Below, piece after piece: positions 11,283-35,571 of a DNA stretch of 64,000 bases. Numbering within the stretch: the stretch's first letter is position 1; each line of letters begins with the position of its first letter. The notes under the pieces were generated by a model. It ran no database searches and was not told where the DNA came from. It worked only from the letters and a program-made list of their open reading frames with translations. Source of the DNA: Cheilinus undulatus (taxonomy: Eukaryota; Chordata; Actinopteri; Labriformes; Labridae); NCBI RefSeq assembly GCF_018320785.1, contig NC_054867.1, positions 28,027,855 to 28,091,854 on the forward strand, given 5' to 3'. The position numbers and the translations under genes were made by a program.

Positions 11283-12082
11283 AGAGCTCATTCCAAATGA
11301 TAGGCAATTGAGGTCTGCTGCCATCATGAGGTGAATAGAGAAATTACATTTTTAACTAATGTCATTTACAACTTCTGCTGGTGGGCCAACAGTGAGTAAA
11401 ACATGCAATTTCTCATAAACAAACACTAGGGGTCGCTATAGCTATCAGAAGTCATGTAGTGATGAGTGTGTTAGTTTGCATACTCATAACTTAGATTCTC
11501 TTTATTGGGTATACTCTTCATTTAGAGATGGGTATACTCTGTGGGGACTAAAAAACAAGTGGCTGTAATCTATATACCCATGCACACCCCTGCACTTTAC
11601 GACTACAGACACAAATACAACGACTAAGGGCACAAATACAACCAATACAGACTCTTGGGTCTTTCTCAGAAGTCACTTTAATCTGAAACTAGTGCAGCAC
11701 AAAAAAAATAGTCACTGACTTTCATAGGAATATGAATTTGCAATAGTAAAATTTATATTTGTTGACAACTGCCAATATTAAAAATGTTTATGACTGTATG
11801 TATTCAGTGAACTATTTCATCGCTATTCTGCCTTTATCAGCTATCTGCCTTTTTTGTTATAGTTCCTCCAAACAGAACCTTAAATTGACTCATCTTGCCA
11901 CATCACCAGTACACACATTGACACTTACACAAACACACCACTGGTGCATATGCATACCAGCTCACCTGCACACACAGGTGTGTTCAAACACGCACACAGT
12001 TGCCAGCTTGCACAGAGTTGTAGCCATTACTGATAGCTTACCTTTGTAAGCTATGCTGGTGTAAGTCACAGTTAAAGAGTGC
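11283..12082. other. Intergenic between the gpr84 copies
   Basis: No gene recognised. A CA-rich stretch lies near 11910-12000. Confidence 0.4.
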
Positions 12083-12715
12083 AGGTGCCAGACTGGAACC
12101 AGTATTCACCCTCTTGAATGTTTTACCCTTTTATTTATTTTAATAAATCAATCATGGTTAATATAAGTTTACTTTTTTGACAAAAAAAACCTTAACAAGG
12201 AAAAACACTTAAATGTAAAAGTGTAAACATATTTCAACAATATAATGTCAATTAAACAAAAATATGAAATGTAAAATAAGTCATTGCATAAATAATCACC
12301 CCCTCTAAAGTGACTGACCAGATTCAACAGAGGTCAAACCAATTGGTGCTAGTCGTCTCACAGTTAGTAAAGTAGTGATCACCTGAGCGCAGTGAATGTG
12401 TCTCAAGTAATTGTTGTAGAAAAGACACCTGTGGCTGGAAGGTCCAATCACTGGATAATCAGTATTCATAGCTACCATTACACCATGAAGACAATAGAAC
12501 ACCCCAAGCAAATCAAAGAAATGGTTATTATAAATAAAAGTCGGGGGATGGATAAAAAAAAACTCTAGGGCACTGAACATCCCCACAGTTCAGTTAAATC
12601 CATCATCATTTTTTTGTCAAAGATGCCAAATTATATTGACCATGATTGATTTATAATGAATGATCAATGAAAGGGAAAACATCCAAGGGTGTTGGATACT
12701 TTTTAATAGGCACTG
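12083..12715. mobile_element. Internally deleted Tc1-like element (family B, copy 1)
   Basis: The end reads CAGTGCC...AGTATTCACCC in diverged form and the other end is its reverse complement, finishing AGGCACTG followed by TA at 12716-12717. A conserved inner part of the repeat (ATCAATCATGGTTAATATA) is present on both sides. Most of the transposase is lost. Two more copies lie at 50316-52112 and 56717-57405. Confidence 0.75.
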
Positions 12716-13645
12716 TATCTGGTGTTTTACAACACTTCAACTTTCCCTCACTGGCCTAAAGACAGAACACTGACAGTTTCAGTGCTTGCCCTGAATTGCT
12801 CACTTCCCAGTTACTGCTTTGCATGTGTACCATTTTAACACTTCTGGTTTGCACATTATGGTTTATCCCTGTCTACCCCTGTGTGACAGAAGTAGGAAGT
12901 GGATGTACAAAAGCAGAAGCAATTGAGTTATTTTCAAGCACTTGCTTATAATTGCAATTGTAAAAGTACAAACAGCGAGGGAAAAATGGCAGTATTTTTC
13001 TCAAAAAAAATTGTGCCAGTCAGCTTTCCCTTATGACTCCCAAGATGATTTGGAAAATGACTACTGCATCAGCATGTGCTTATAGATCTTTAAACGAGAA
13101 GAATTAATATTAGGGGTGGGTACAAGTACTCCAGTGCTGAAGTACTCAATGCCCTCATTACTTGAATAATGTTTCTTTAATCATATAATGTGCACTCGCT
13201 GTTTAAAGCTGCAATATTTTTACATTATATGTGTTCTTAAACTTTTCAGGTTTGTCAAACTGAATATCTTTGTTGAAAAACAATGACAAGTAAGGAAATA
13301 AAAGTGTAAAACCTCTCAGAACACAACCATGGCTCTGGTTACATTAACACAAAGAGCCAGAATACAGCAGCAAGTGCTTTACAACCACGGTGACTCTAGA
13401 GGGACATAAGCCTCAAAAAGGAAAAAAAAAAAAAGAAAAAAAAAAAGGGGGGGGGGGCTTAAGGCTTTTAGCACCAGTTAACACACATCATTTGTGACAA
13501 TTCTAGAGGGGAAAATATTGCTAATAACAAGGACCACACAATGCATGAGTGCAGGGTTAGTGTCTGTTAAAGGCAGACAGAGAGCAAAGAGAAAAAAAGA
13601 CAATGTCTCTTTGTCATTAACTTTTCTCCCTTCATCTCAGCAAAT
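12716..13645. other. Intergenic; homopolymer patch and hAT-like scrap
   Basis: No gene recognised. A poly-A run followed by poly-G lies at about 13420-13460. GGGTGGGTACAAGTACTCC near 13116 resembles the end of a common fish hAT repeat (compare 33816-33900). Confidence 0.35.
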
Positions 13646-13820
13646 AATAATAATAATGATAATAATAATAACTTTATTTGTACAGCACCTTTAAAAACAT
13701 GGGTTTACAAAGTGCTTTGACATGTGCAGAAGCAAACAGAAGAACAAAGCAACAAATCCCCCCAAAAAGACAAGAGGACAGAACGTGACATGCAAACAAC
13801 ATCAGCAGAATGAGAACCAA
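13646..13820 (+). repeat. Dispersed repeat with (TAA)n end, copy 1
   Basis: A (TAA)n-type tract (about 13646-13672) leads into ACTTTATTTGTACAGCACC and about 140 bp more that match, in reverse orientation, 53895-54045. A simple-repeat tail and a shared unit of high identity suggest a retroposon tail, but the family is not certain. Confidence 0.6.
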
Positions 13821-14199
13821 GAGAACCAAAATAAAAAACGTGAGAAATTAAAAAGAGAAACAAAGAGTAAACAGAAATAAACGCTCAAGCGGTCTGATAT
13901 ATGCTCATAATTGACATCCCCAGCTGGAACAAGGGATCCTGTTTACAGTTATTGTTATAATTTAATACAAACAGTTGTCTCAGGATATTTTGTAGGCTCT
14001 GATGCCAAAAAAGTTATCGTGCCGTGGTCACGGAAACTATATGATTAAAGGTGGGTGCACTCTGATTGTCTCAGAGTCAGCTGTTATTTTAGTACAACAA
14101 AATGAGGATAAAAACAAACATTAGTGCCTCCTAAAGCTTGTTATGTAGATTTTTAAGGTCACCCAGAATACCAGATGCTGCAATAAGGACCCTGTTATG

Positions 14200-14305
14200 G
14201 ATTAACCTGTTTTTTTAATCTGCATGACCAATCGATTGGTTGCTCCATGGGTATAAATTCGGTCAACCAAGATTTTCTTTGGTTGACTACAGCCCTACTA
14301 TTAAT
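14200..14305 (-). mobile_element. hAT-type terminal fragment
   Basis: Read on the minus strand it starts TAGGGCTGTAGTCAACCAAA followed by a nearly symmetrical TTGGTTGAC repeat, the signature end of an abundant fish hAT repeat. The other end was not found. Confidence 0.5.
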
Positions 14306-15079
14306 TAATTAATCACAAAGCCTAGAATTAATGTGATTTTTTTTTATCAACTAAAAGCACTACTTATAACCTACATTTCGGCCAGTCAGTCAGGGAAGCT
14401 GCAAATGTTTTGGCTTCACTCTAGGGGAACTGTCTTGTTGTCCATCTTTTTATATAGACCAAGGCACATACAAATAATTCTTTTTTCACTAATTGCACTG
14501 TTACTAATCTGTCACAAGCCTTGAGCAGTATCACAGAAGCAGCATGACTTATTTGACAGCAAAATAGACGGGCGAAATAACCATTCACATGCTGTAGGCA
14601 AATGGAATGATTTGTTTGGTTTTTGATCATGCGAATTGAAAGGTTATCCTGATTTATGTTGAAAGGATTAGGTTACCTATAAACTATATTTACATATTGT
14701 CAAATAAAGAGAGATGTGTACTAACAGTATACATGTCATTAGAACAATGTTGAGCACAAGTTTAACCACATACTTTAAAAAATATGACTTATTTAGAGGC
14801 CATGACCTGCTCTGTTTTGACAGTCTCCTAAATGTCTGCATGTAATATGCAAATATATGTACTTAGTAAACCATATTTTCCTATCAGAGTTAACTCTTTT
14901 CCACATTAATTCAGTACACTTAAGTTTGTTTTTTTAAAGGTATCATGATAAATTCACAAGATGCCACTTCCTGTAATAACATGAGATGGAAAAGCCCTCC
15001 TTTACACAACTCCATCATACAGAGAGTTCTTCCGCAACAAAGAGAAGTAGATGAAATGAAAGACCAGTAAGAAGCTGAC
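14306..15079. promoter_or_regulatory. Upstream region of gpr84 copy 2
   Basis: No gene recognised. An ETS/PU.1-like CACTTCCTGT lies near 14963 and AAAGAGAAGTAG near 15042, plausible myeloid promoter sites upstream of the predicted first exon. These are short motif matches only. Confidence 0.3.
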
Positions 15080-15147
15080 AGATCACAGCAGAGAATGACA
15101 CTGCTTTACATCGACTAGGCAGGGCAGCAGAAATCATCAGATTTCAG
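15080..15147 (+). other. gpr84: Non-coding exon 1 (3' part) of gpr84 copy 2
   Basis: This is the counterpart of 6896-6963: the shared AGATCACAGCAGAG begins at 15080 and the donor GTGAGG follows 15147, giving exactly the same spacing as copy 1. The predicted intron is 15148-16155 (1,008 bp), about twice the length of copy 1's intron. Confidence 0.6.
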
Positions 15148-16156
15148 GTGAGGAAGTTCCTTTAATTTATCTAGAGTATTAAATAAATAAATAATACATT
15201 CATTTGAATGTGGTGAAGACCATTTTTATCCCAAACAAATGTTATGCTCTAGCTTTATTCTTTTAAATTTTCACTTGGTTTGAACCTGCACAAAAGTCAT
15301 TCTTTAAAAATAGTTCATCTCAGTGATATGAAAAAGGACTATAGTACTCCAAAGTTGTGACTGAGTTAAAATCTGCAGGCGAAAAAAGCTAATTAGCTCA
15401 GGGAGAGCTCTATATTATGACTGGAAGGCAAATGTAACATCGTTATGTGTTCAAATGTCACATGAAATTTAAAAAAAAAAAAAAATTTTGTCAGGAAATT
15501 CGAATACAAACGGTCGTTTGGAGAAGTTTGCTTTCTCTGCAATACAAAACAGATGTATGAGTTCTGTTAAGAATGTGATATTGTCTAATTTTTTTGCAGC
15601 CAATCACTAATAGAGAAGAACTGATGTTGTCAATAAAGACTCAGATAGCTAAAGAGTAACAGTACCATACTGACCTCAATAAAATTAAATGATTTACAAC
15701 CCTGCTGTGAATGTACTCTACTACACATAAAGTCCTTCAGTATTTTCATCAGTTTATTTTAAATTAAATCAAATATCTTTGATGCGTCAATATGAGTGTT
15801 TTATAATAGTTTGACAGTTTGGGTTATTAAATTAATTTAAGATAGCCAATGTTTTCACAAAAACGGAGGAGTAAAAATTCAAGTACTTTCAATTTGACTT
15901 TAACATTTTCAAGTTTTCAACTAAAATAAACTAAAAAAAAGATACAGATTACCACAATGTGGTTAAACTAACATTTTTGTCTAAAGACGAACACTGAATC
16001 GTAAATAGCTGTCGAAGTGATTTAACCAACTGTAACTTCCTTTATATCAAGTAACTTTTCTGCTTTTAAGGGGAATGGGTTTCTATTTGAAGTGAGTTGT
16101 TTTGTAGAAAATTACAGACATTTTCATCTATAGTTTGATGTCTCTTGGGCAACAGA

Positions 16157-17338
16157 ATGCTGATGAACCACACAAACCAAACAGAGGATGACCTCTTCTC
16201 CTGCTACAGTCCCTCAGTCGTTGGCTACAGATATTTTGCTGTGGTGTGGGGTTGTGCTGTGACCATCGTTGGTACGCTGGGGAATCTGATGACCATTCTA
16301 GCCTTCACCTCAGACACTCGCCTGCGGACTCGCTTCAATGTACTCATCATCAACCTGGCTATAGCTGACCTCCTGTACTGCACCATACTGCAGCCCATCT
16401 CAGTTGACTCCTATCTGCACCTACGGTGGCGCAGTGGCCAGCTCTGGTGCAGGATCTTTGGGCTGCTCCTCTTCCTCTCCAACTCTGTGTCCATCATCAC
16501 CCTGTGCCTGATAGCATTTAGCAGATACCTCCTGGTGGCAAAAAGGGCTATGTTTGACCGTGTCTTTTCCAATTATGGTCTTACCTTACTCCTGATCTCA
16601 GTGTGGGCATTAGGTCTAGCCAGCTTTGGCCCACTCTGGTCTGTTTTTGTGTTTGTGCCACATGTGTGCACATGCAGCTTTCATCGGACAAGAGGCCGTC
16701 CTTACACCACTGTCCTACTTTTTTTCTACTTCTGTGTTGGTCTGGGTTGTGTTGGCATATTTTATCTCCTTATATACAGACGTGTCAGGACTGCATCACA
16801 GGCGCTGCTCCGCTACAGATTCAGCCGCCGTTCATCTAGAAAAAAGCCTGCTTTTTCTTCTCATGCAACTGATGACAGTGGCGTAGAGAGTAGCACTGCA
16901 TGTAGCACTGAACTGAGCAGCCAGGCAGCACAATCTGAAAATAAGACTGAGGTCACCAGCAAAGAGAGCTCTGCTAAGGCCCTAGATTCATCCCAGGCTA
17001 AAAATTCTTCCTCTAATATTGTTGCTGCCACACCTACCCCAACCACGTCAGCATCATCAGGAGATGATAATGAATTTAAGCGCGTGACACGCATGTGCTT
17101 TGCAGTTTTTCTGTGTTTTGTGGTCTGCTTTCTTCCTTTTATTTTGATCAACATAGTCGATAAACAGAACCGTGCACCGCAGGTATTGCACATGGTCAGT
17201 GCAAACCTTACCTGGCTCAACAGCTGTATTAATCCAATCCTCTATGTTGTCATGAACAGACAGTTTCGACAGGCCTATCATGTGTTGCTCACCAAAGCTG
17301 CTACACCATTTACCTGCCTATGGAGAAGACAGCAGTGA
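16157..17338 (+). CDS. gpr84: GPR84-like medium-chain fatty acid receptor, copy 2
   Basis: A 393-residue class A receptor in one coding exon. The ATG at 16157 follows an AG acceptor at 16154-16155 and matches the start of copy 1; reading from the TTG at 16145 would run into the intron. The first half is nearly the same as copy 1, while ECL2, TM5 and the third loop diverge. It keeps the features of GPR84: N-terminal NHT and NQT, TM2 NLAIADLLYC, SRY after TM3, ECL2 CSFHRTRGRPYTT, TM6 FAVFLCFVVCFLPF and NPILY in TM7. Arg177 matches human Arg172, the residue implicated in binding the fatty-acid carboxylate, so this copy is the likelier functional equivalent of mammalian GPR84. AATAAA at 17616-17621 is a likely poly(A) signal. 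It is tandem to copy 1, about 7.5 kb downstream, on the same strand. Confidence 0.94.
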   Translation: MLMNHTNQTEDDLFSCYSPSVVGYRYFAVVWGCAVTIVGTLGNLMTILAFTSDTRLRTRFNVLIINLAIADLLYCTILQPISVDSYLHLRWRSGQLWCRIFGLLLFLSNSVSIITLCLIAFSRYLLVAKRAMFDRVFSNYGLTLLLISVWALGLASFGPLWSVFVFVPHVCTCSFHRTRGRPYTTVLLFFYFCVGLGCVGIFYLLIYRRVRTASQALLRYRFSRRSSRKKPAFSSHATDDSGVESSTACSTELSSQAAQSENKTEVTSKESSAKALDSSQAKNSSSNIVAATPTPTTSASSGDDNEFKRVTRMCFAVFLCFVVCFLPFILINIVDKQNRAPQVLHMVSANLTWLNSCINPILYVVMNRQFRQAYHVLLTKAATPFTCLWRRQQ

Positions 17339-18055
17339 AACTTTCTGTAACTTAAACTTGCTTGGTATCAGTCGCAATACAGTCCAGTATGACAGTCTTC
17401 AGACAGCTAAAACACAGCTGACATTCAGCATTAAAAATATTTATATAATGAACAAAATTACAGTTTGAGTTTAATGGAGAAGCATTTTAAAAACGCTGAT
17501 ATGATGAGCTCTTTATGAAATTTTGATACATTTCAAAAAGCACACAGTGAATGTTTCTGATTACACAGTATTTGTATGAGAAGTCTGAGCAACCCTCAGC
17601 TTTCATGGGTGATCTAATAAAATTTTAGTTTTTTACATAACAAAGGAAACCTACCACGGTGATAGTCGTAACAGGATGTTTCCGTCCTTCACAACATGAG
17701 TTTTATAAGTATTTCCTAAACCTCTGACACCTCAGCCTCAGTTACTTCACCTCCTAAATGTTGATTTACAAGAAATAGCTCATTTTATCTGAAAGTGGTG
17801 ACTAAGGCAGCATTTCCTGTTTCAACTTGTCCCCTGTTCAATAATCAAGTTTTATTGCAGCGCTTTAAAAGAATGGGAGCGATGAATCAGAGTACCCTCC
17901 GCCTCAGGAAAAGTTAAACACCCTGAGATAATGGTGCATTACAATGGCTAACAGCAAACCTCAACCTGATACGGGCTAATTCTAAATGGCTCTCTTTTTA
18001 TTGTTTTTTTTTGTTTGTTTGTTTGTTTTTACATTTTTCACTAATCAGGTATTGC
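17339..18055 (+). other. 3' UTR of gpr84 copy 2 and flank
   Basis: AATAAA at 17616-17621 probably ends the transcript. No other gene is recognised. Confidence 0.4.
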
Positions 18056-18345
18056 ACTCTTCAGCTCTTATGCAATTTTCAACCATTTTATTCTTTTTAG
18101 CTACTTATACTTATGTGCTATTTTCAGCTATTTCACTATTTTATGCAATTTTTTGGAGATTTTTTATGCCATTTTCAGCTATTTTTATGCTATTTAGGGA
18201 TGCTATTTAGGTATTTTATGCTATTTTCAGGGATTTTTTTTTGCTACTTTTAGCTATTTTTTGCTTTTTCAGCTATTTTCAGCAGTCCTTCCACAGTTCA
18301 GCTCTCAGCATCCCATTTTATGCTATTTTCAGGGAAATTTTCTGT
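18056..18345. repeat. Diverged low-complexity tandem repeat
   Basis: About 290 bp built from irregular repeats of units such as TTTTATGCTATTTTCAGCTA. The unit length varies, which fits an old, slipped minisatellite. Confidence 0.7.
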
Positions 18346-19574
18346 CAATACTTACAGTTTACATATTGCCCATAGATATTAGCAGAATGTACAAAAAAGT
18401 TGGTGGAGTTGTAGGCAGATTTTACTCAGGTGAATGTTTTCCCCCTTTTTTAATTTAATTCATTAGATGCTGAATGTGTTCTTATGACTAAATGTTGGTT
18501 TTTGTTTAATTTGTGCACAGTTTGTAACTCTTACAAATCAAATGAAGCTTGGTTTGTCATTACTGCTGACCAAACTGTGCATGTAATCCAACGAATTTAT
18601 TTACTTTTCAATGTCTTTACTTGAAAGAAAACATAATTAATTGTGGGACTAAAGGTTGTCTTTTTTACGTCTGTTTTTCTAAAATATTCTTGAGGAACCA
18701 CTCAATTTGAGGACAGGACAGACTTGGTTTTCCTCATGGTTGAACGTGCATCTATATCAGTATTGGCTAAAACGAGTTTGGAAATACCAGACAATTGAGT
18801 ATCAGCAAAAATCCCATATTATGCATCCCTTATTTATATTTCCAAGATATCTTGAAGAAATTGAATTCATGTAATAAAATTAACTAACATTTAGAATGAA
18901 CTTTTTGTTCATTCTTAACTAAATTGTTTATTCAAAATTGCCACTTTCTTGCCTTCTTTTTAAGTGTATTTTTATGTGTATAAGCTCAAAGGTCCCTTGA
19001 TCTTTGACCTATTACAAATGCATATTTTGATCACGTAACAAACTCAGTAATTGACTCATGTTTCACTATTTCACATTTATTAGGAAATATATAACATTTA
19101 GTTGTAAATGAACAGGTTAAAATAAAACTTAAAGGAATCAGTTCTTTTGTTGTCATTTTTGTCCCAGTGTAAACAAACCACAACAACTGGACAAACATAC
19201 ATCAAAATATGGAAAATCTACAGCATCTGAAAAACTTCATTTTACTCTTTTGCTTACTTGAAGTTCATTATTGGTCTTATCTTGCAACAAAAACCCTCTT
19301 TCTATTTCATTAAAAAAGGTGATGATGGTTAACAGTTTAGGGGTCATGTAAAGATTCATGAAACACCGGGGTTCATATGAGCCTAGTTAGTGGTTCCTCT
19401 CTGTCTTAAAATGATTCCAGTGATTTTTTTTTAATAACATTAGTTCAACAATAACTGTTTTCCAAAGTATTAAAGTGCAAACAAATTTTGATTACAAAAG
19501 CTTTTCTGCAAAATGGACCATCAGGATCTATACAGGGTATGCCAAATGCACCTAATTGAAATAGTGCCCTGTGA
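18346..19574. other. Intergenic, no gene recognised
   Basis: AT-rich. A short stretch near 18740-18835 ending in ATATTATGCATCCCT resembles the end of an hAT repeat; otherwise nothing is seen. Confidence 0.4.
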
Positions 19575-19903
19575 CAGCGGTTTTCAAAGTGTGAGGCGGG
19601 CTTCCCCTGGGGGGTGCCACAGAACTTCAGGGGAGGTGCGGAACCATAAACCAGAAAAAAGGTGACTTGCCTTGCTAACTTCTGCTGTGCATGGAGCAAA
19701 ATGCATAGACTTATAGTTACTTTAAGGACTATGAAATAGAGTCAGCTATTCAAGTTAGGATTTTCCTACATTGATCCCGATTATGCACAAGTCACTGTTT
19801 AATTTGCAAAGATGTATTAAGCTAATGACAGCAGGCTGTGCAAACCTTGGGGTCATCTGAAGACTGAGCACAAAGTCTAGTGACCAAACTAGGGGAATTT
19901 TAA

Positions 19904-20933
19904 AAGGAACCCTGCATGATCAGACAAGTTAATCTTGTTGGATGGATATTTGTATCTCTCATATATATATTGAACTAAAAAAACTCACAAGATATCCACA
20001 TTTTGAGTCATTTGAGTTTCTAAGTTCACCAGGAAACCGCAATGTTTTGGTCCCGTTTGGTCCGCCCTGGCGCCATGACGTCACAGTTTCAGGGTGATCC
20101 TATGCAGTAACCTGTTTCAGACTGGCAGCCTGTGTTAGGGTTGCATCTCAGAAATGCAGCACATCTCACGCACAAAGAATTCTAAAATTAGAGGTCTCTT
20201 CTATATTATTTTTGCACCACGAGCAGTTATCTGTCCATCTACACAGGATAGTGATAAATGCAGAGCCATATTTACCTTGTTGTAGCAAGTATGTATGTCC
20301 ACACGGGGAGAAAATGTTTGAAATCTGTTTCTTGATGAACCAGATGAAGGCCACGAGCTAAAATGCGTCTGTTTAATAAATTTGTTCCCCTAACTTCTCT
20401 TCTTTATGAGGCTCTCTGTTTCCACATGGTTCAGGTAAAGATAAACGCAATATGAACACACTTCCGGTTTGCGCCTTTCAAAGTAAAAGTCCGCTTTAGC
20501 AATTCTTTGGAGAAACTCAGTTCTATGTACATAATACTTTTATTTTGAAAAGCTCCCGGCAGGCTTCCACTATACACTCAATGTAGTCATTTGACGGAGG
20601 TTTATTGAGGTAAAACTTTGTAGGAATGACAGAGCTTTGACAGCAGGGAGGCAAAACCAACACACAGCAAACTCATGTCAGCAACAGCTGCAAACAGAAA
20701 AAAACGTCAGGAAATGGTTACTGCTCAATAACAGAGAGGAGACTGCGGAACCATGACGTCATACTCCGTGACACGGATGAAAACATGGCCGTCTCCTGGT
20801 GAGTTTATGAGCTGAAATGAACTCAAAATGCAGATATGTGGGATATTTACTGAGTTTTTTAGTTTAATATACATTTGAGACATACAAATATCTATCCAGC
20901 AAGATTAACTTGTCTGATCATGCAGGGTTCCTT
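19904..20933. mobile_element. TTAA-specific DNA element (Kolobok-like) with long inverted repeats
   Basis: Flanked on both sides by TTAA (19900-19903, 20934-20937). The termini are inverted repeats of roughly 180 bp starting AAGGAACCCTGCATGATC. The TTAA target fits Kolobok or piggyBac superfamilies; the AAGGAACCC tip is unlike the CCCTTT tip of piggyBac, so Kolobok-like is preferred. No transposase is seen. A diverged relative begins after a TTAA near 58704. Confidence 0.7.
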
Positions 20934-21245
20934 TTAACAGGACGTGAAAGGAAATTCAGTCACTGATCAAAAGCAAGTGCCAGGAAAGGCTGAAGGTGGA
21001 GGATGGTCTGCTGTTATGCAATCCTGCATCAAATGTAGAGATGAAAACTTACGGTTCCCACTAAACAAGAGCGTAGAGCACAATAATCAGGTAGTATTGG
21101 CAAAAAAAATACATAACTGAAAAGAAATAACTGATTGCCTGGGAAAGATGGATGTTTAAGAACATTTACAGACCAAAATATCAAAGATATAAAAATGTTA
21201 AAAATGATTAAAATTATAAATCAATGTTTGAAAATATAGTTGTTT

Positions 21246-21912
21246 AAAGGGATACTTCAACATTTTGGCAAATTTGCCCATTGCCATAATTCCTATAGTC
21301 TTAGTAATAGGTTCGTTTCCTTAAGTTGTCGGTGCAAGCTGTTTCTAGATCTGGGGGGACCGATATACCAGCTGCACAGCTAATGCTATGGAAGCAGACG
21401 AAATATTTTGCTTTCCCTCATCAAACTCATCAAATACACAATCCAACAACTCCAAACCGCTCTTGTGGACAAGTCATGACCTGTACATTCACCACGCTAT
21501 GAAATAATCATGGAACATTACCAGACGGAGATGTTTTAAAGTTAAATGCAAAGCCTGTGCCTGCACTGTGTCACCCCACCCAGTGGTTTACTCAAGAAAT
21601 AGTTCAGAGTATTTGCTTCATGTGTCGTAATGTTACATAATTATACGCTATTATTTCATAGCGTGGTGAATGTGCAGGTCACAACTTGTCCACGAGAGCG
21701 TTTTGGAGTTGCTGGATTGTGTATTTGATGAGTTTGATGAGGGAAAGCAAAAAATTCTGTCTGCTTCCATAGCTTTAGCTGTACAGCTGGTTTATCGGCC
21801 CCCCCCAGATCTAGAAACAGCCTGCACCAACAACTTAAGGAAACGAACCTATTACTAAGACTATAGGAATTATGGCAATGGGTTAATTTGCCAAAGTGTT
21901 GAAATATCCCTT
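21246..21912. mobile_element. Palindromic MITE (two arms of about 290 bp)
   Basis: The left arm, starting AAAGGGATACTTCAACATTTTGG, is repeated in reverse on the right arm with few changes, so the whole element can fold into one long hairpin around a short centre (about 21535-21610). A 62-codon open frame at 21670-21858 is part of the arm and is not a gene. The target duplication is unclear. Confidence 0.75.
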
Positions 21913-21924
21913 TATTTATTTATT
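21908..21924 (-). terminator. Probable stat2 poly(A) signals inside transposon DNA
   Basis: On the minus strand three overlapping AATAAA hexamers lie here, about 230 bp after the stat2 stop codon. The 120 bp between the stop and the hAT border contain no AATAAA or ATTAAA on that strand, so cleavage probably uses this transposon-borne signal. Confidence 0.45.
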
Positions 21925-22151
21925 TTTTTAATTATTATTTTTTAATCTGAATCTTTATGGGGATGTGGGTCCACCGTATGAATAATTTTCTCTTAAGAGA
22001 GGCACACTCTCCCACACTTTGAAAACCCCTGCCCTATGGTATGTTGACTTCAGATTTTCTATGCACAGAATACAACCTTGTTGTAATGCAAGCAGCTAAA
22101 ATAAAGTTGCTGATACATGATTGTGGTGTGGTTAAGCATGAACACACAGGC

Positions 22152-34300
<12,149 letters not shown>

Positions 34301-34659
34301 TCTGAGACTGTCCAGGGAAATCCCAACATACACACACATACAAAAATAATGAGGATGATTGAGGAATAACACATTTAATACATGTACAAATTACTATGCT
34401 AACCTCCTAAACCCAACCTTAAGCCTCTGTAGTGGAAGATACCAATATATGACGGATTTACACAAAACAGTTATCAACAGTGCAAAGTGCAGCCTCTAAA
34501 CGAAAAGACGACCTTTCAGTGCTATGATGAACCTGATATATGAGTTATTGGTTGTTAATTCTGCAAACGTTATATATTCATAATGCCTGTTATGATAGAA
34601 AACCATTTCAAATAGCGTCTGACAATAGCGTACGCTCGAGTTATAGCACCCTTACTCAC

Positions 34660-34760
34660 CTTGTTTTATTCTGTCAGTTCGAGTCCACTTGGAAATTTCT
34701 TTAAATGATGTGTTTGAAAGGTAACTTCAACACAAGTGCATAGCTATAGTTGCTAACAAA
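34660..34760 (-). other. stat2: Probable non-coding exon 1 of stat2
   Basis: On the minus strand AACAAG at 34660 is followed by a strong donor GTGAGTAAG, and the coding exon at 34300 is preceded by AG acceptors. The upper border near 34760 is a guess. An NF-kappaB-like GGAAATTTC lies near 34690 and an inverted CCAAT (ATTGG) near 34840. I did not find a clear ISRE. Confidence 0.45.
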
Positions 34761-35571
34761 CGTTTGTGAAATAAACAACTTGTCCAGACGTCTCAACGTT
34801 ACTTCCCTCTTCGTCTATTTCTCTTCTTACGCTGTTTTATTGGCCATCTTCTTATCCCTCCCAAAATGTTCATATCAAGCCAAACACGGGAATCATTCGG
34901 GATCTGACAGCCGCTTTCTCATGCAGCTAAGAGCCAAAATGTCCAAATCACCTTACACAGTTTCCAAAAGCGTTTAGAGCTCACAGCTGATTGGTCAACA
35001 CGGACAAAGAGCGGTACGTGCTGTTGGTACACCCGCACGTCAATCTTGTAGGGGGCGGGGTGAATAGCAATATAGAAACCTAAGAACATTTCTGGGGAAA
35101 CTACGGTGTGAGAGTGACGTTGCAGCATCCCTGTGACGCACTCGATTATGATTTCCACTCAGTACAGGTAGTTATTCACTTTTAACAAACAACACGTGGT
35201 TAGAAATATGACAATTCACCAGAGATATACTGTTTACGTAATTCTGTTAATATTTTATGCGCTGTGAGATACGAGCAGGGACCACAAATTACAGACTTCA
35301 TCAGTAAAGTAACATTTGCACTTATTCTCACCCAAACTTCATAGCCTAATAGAGATGAAGTATCCAAAAATACTCGTGCCCTTATTTTTACTTTCGTGGA
35401 TGTATCTAGTGGACCGTTTAACTCAGTTTATTACATAAGTTTTAAAGGCTTCTTTAGGCTAATTTTGCAAAGTTTTGTGGTGTTTGGATTACCTTGTACC
35501 ATCTAATTATTGAACTAATATAGTAGAGGGCCTACTAGTTTTTTGTTGTCTCAAATAATTGAAACAGAGTA

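Larger units (their letters stand above)
19575..22031. mobile_element. hAT element carrying two nested elements
   Basis: The left end CAGCGGTTTTCAAAGTGTGA and right end CACACTTTGAAAACCCCTG are inverted repeats. The flanks CCCTGTGA (19567-19574) and CCCTATGG (22032-22039) match at 6 of 8 positions, as an aged hAT target duplication would. Inside are a TTAA-flanked element (19904-20933) and a palindromic element (about 21246-21912). Little hAT sequence remains and no transposase is seen. The right end is only 121 bp from the stat2 stop codon. Confidence 0.75.

Noticed and set aside
16145-16156. Upstream TTG start for gpr84 copy 2
   Set aside because: These codons include the intron acceptor; the ATG at 16157 matches the start of copy 1.
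21670-21858. 62-codon frame in the palindromic element
   Set aside because: Lies entirely within one arm of the MITE; codons follow the repeat, not a gene.
34660-35160. ISRE or GAS site in the stat2 promoter
   Set aside because: Only loose matches (for example GAAGAGAAAT and TTCTGGGGAA) were seen; none is good enough to call.
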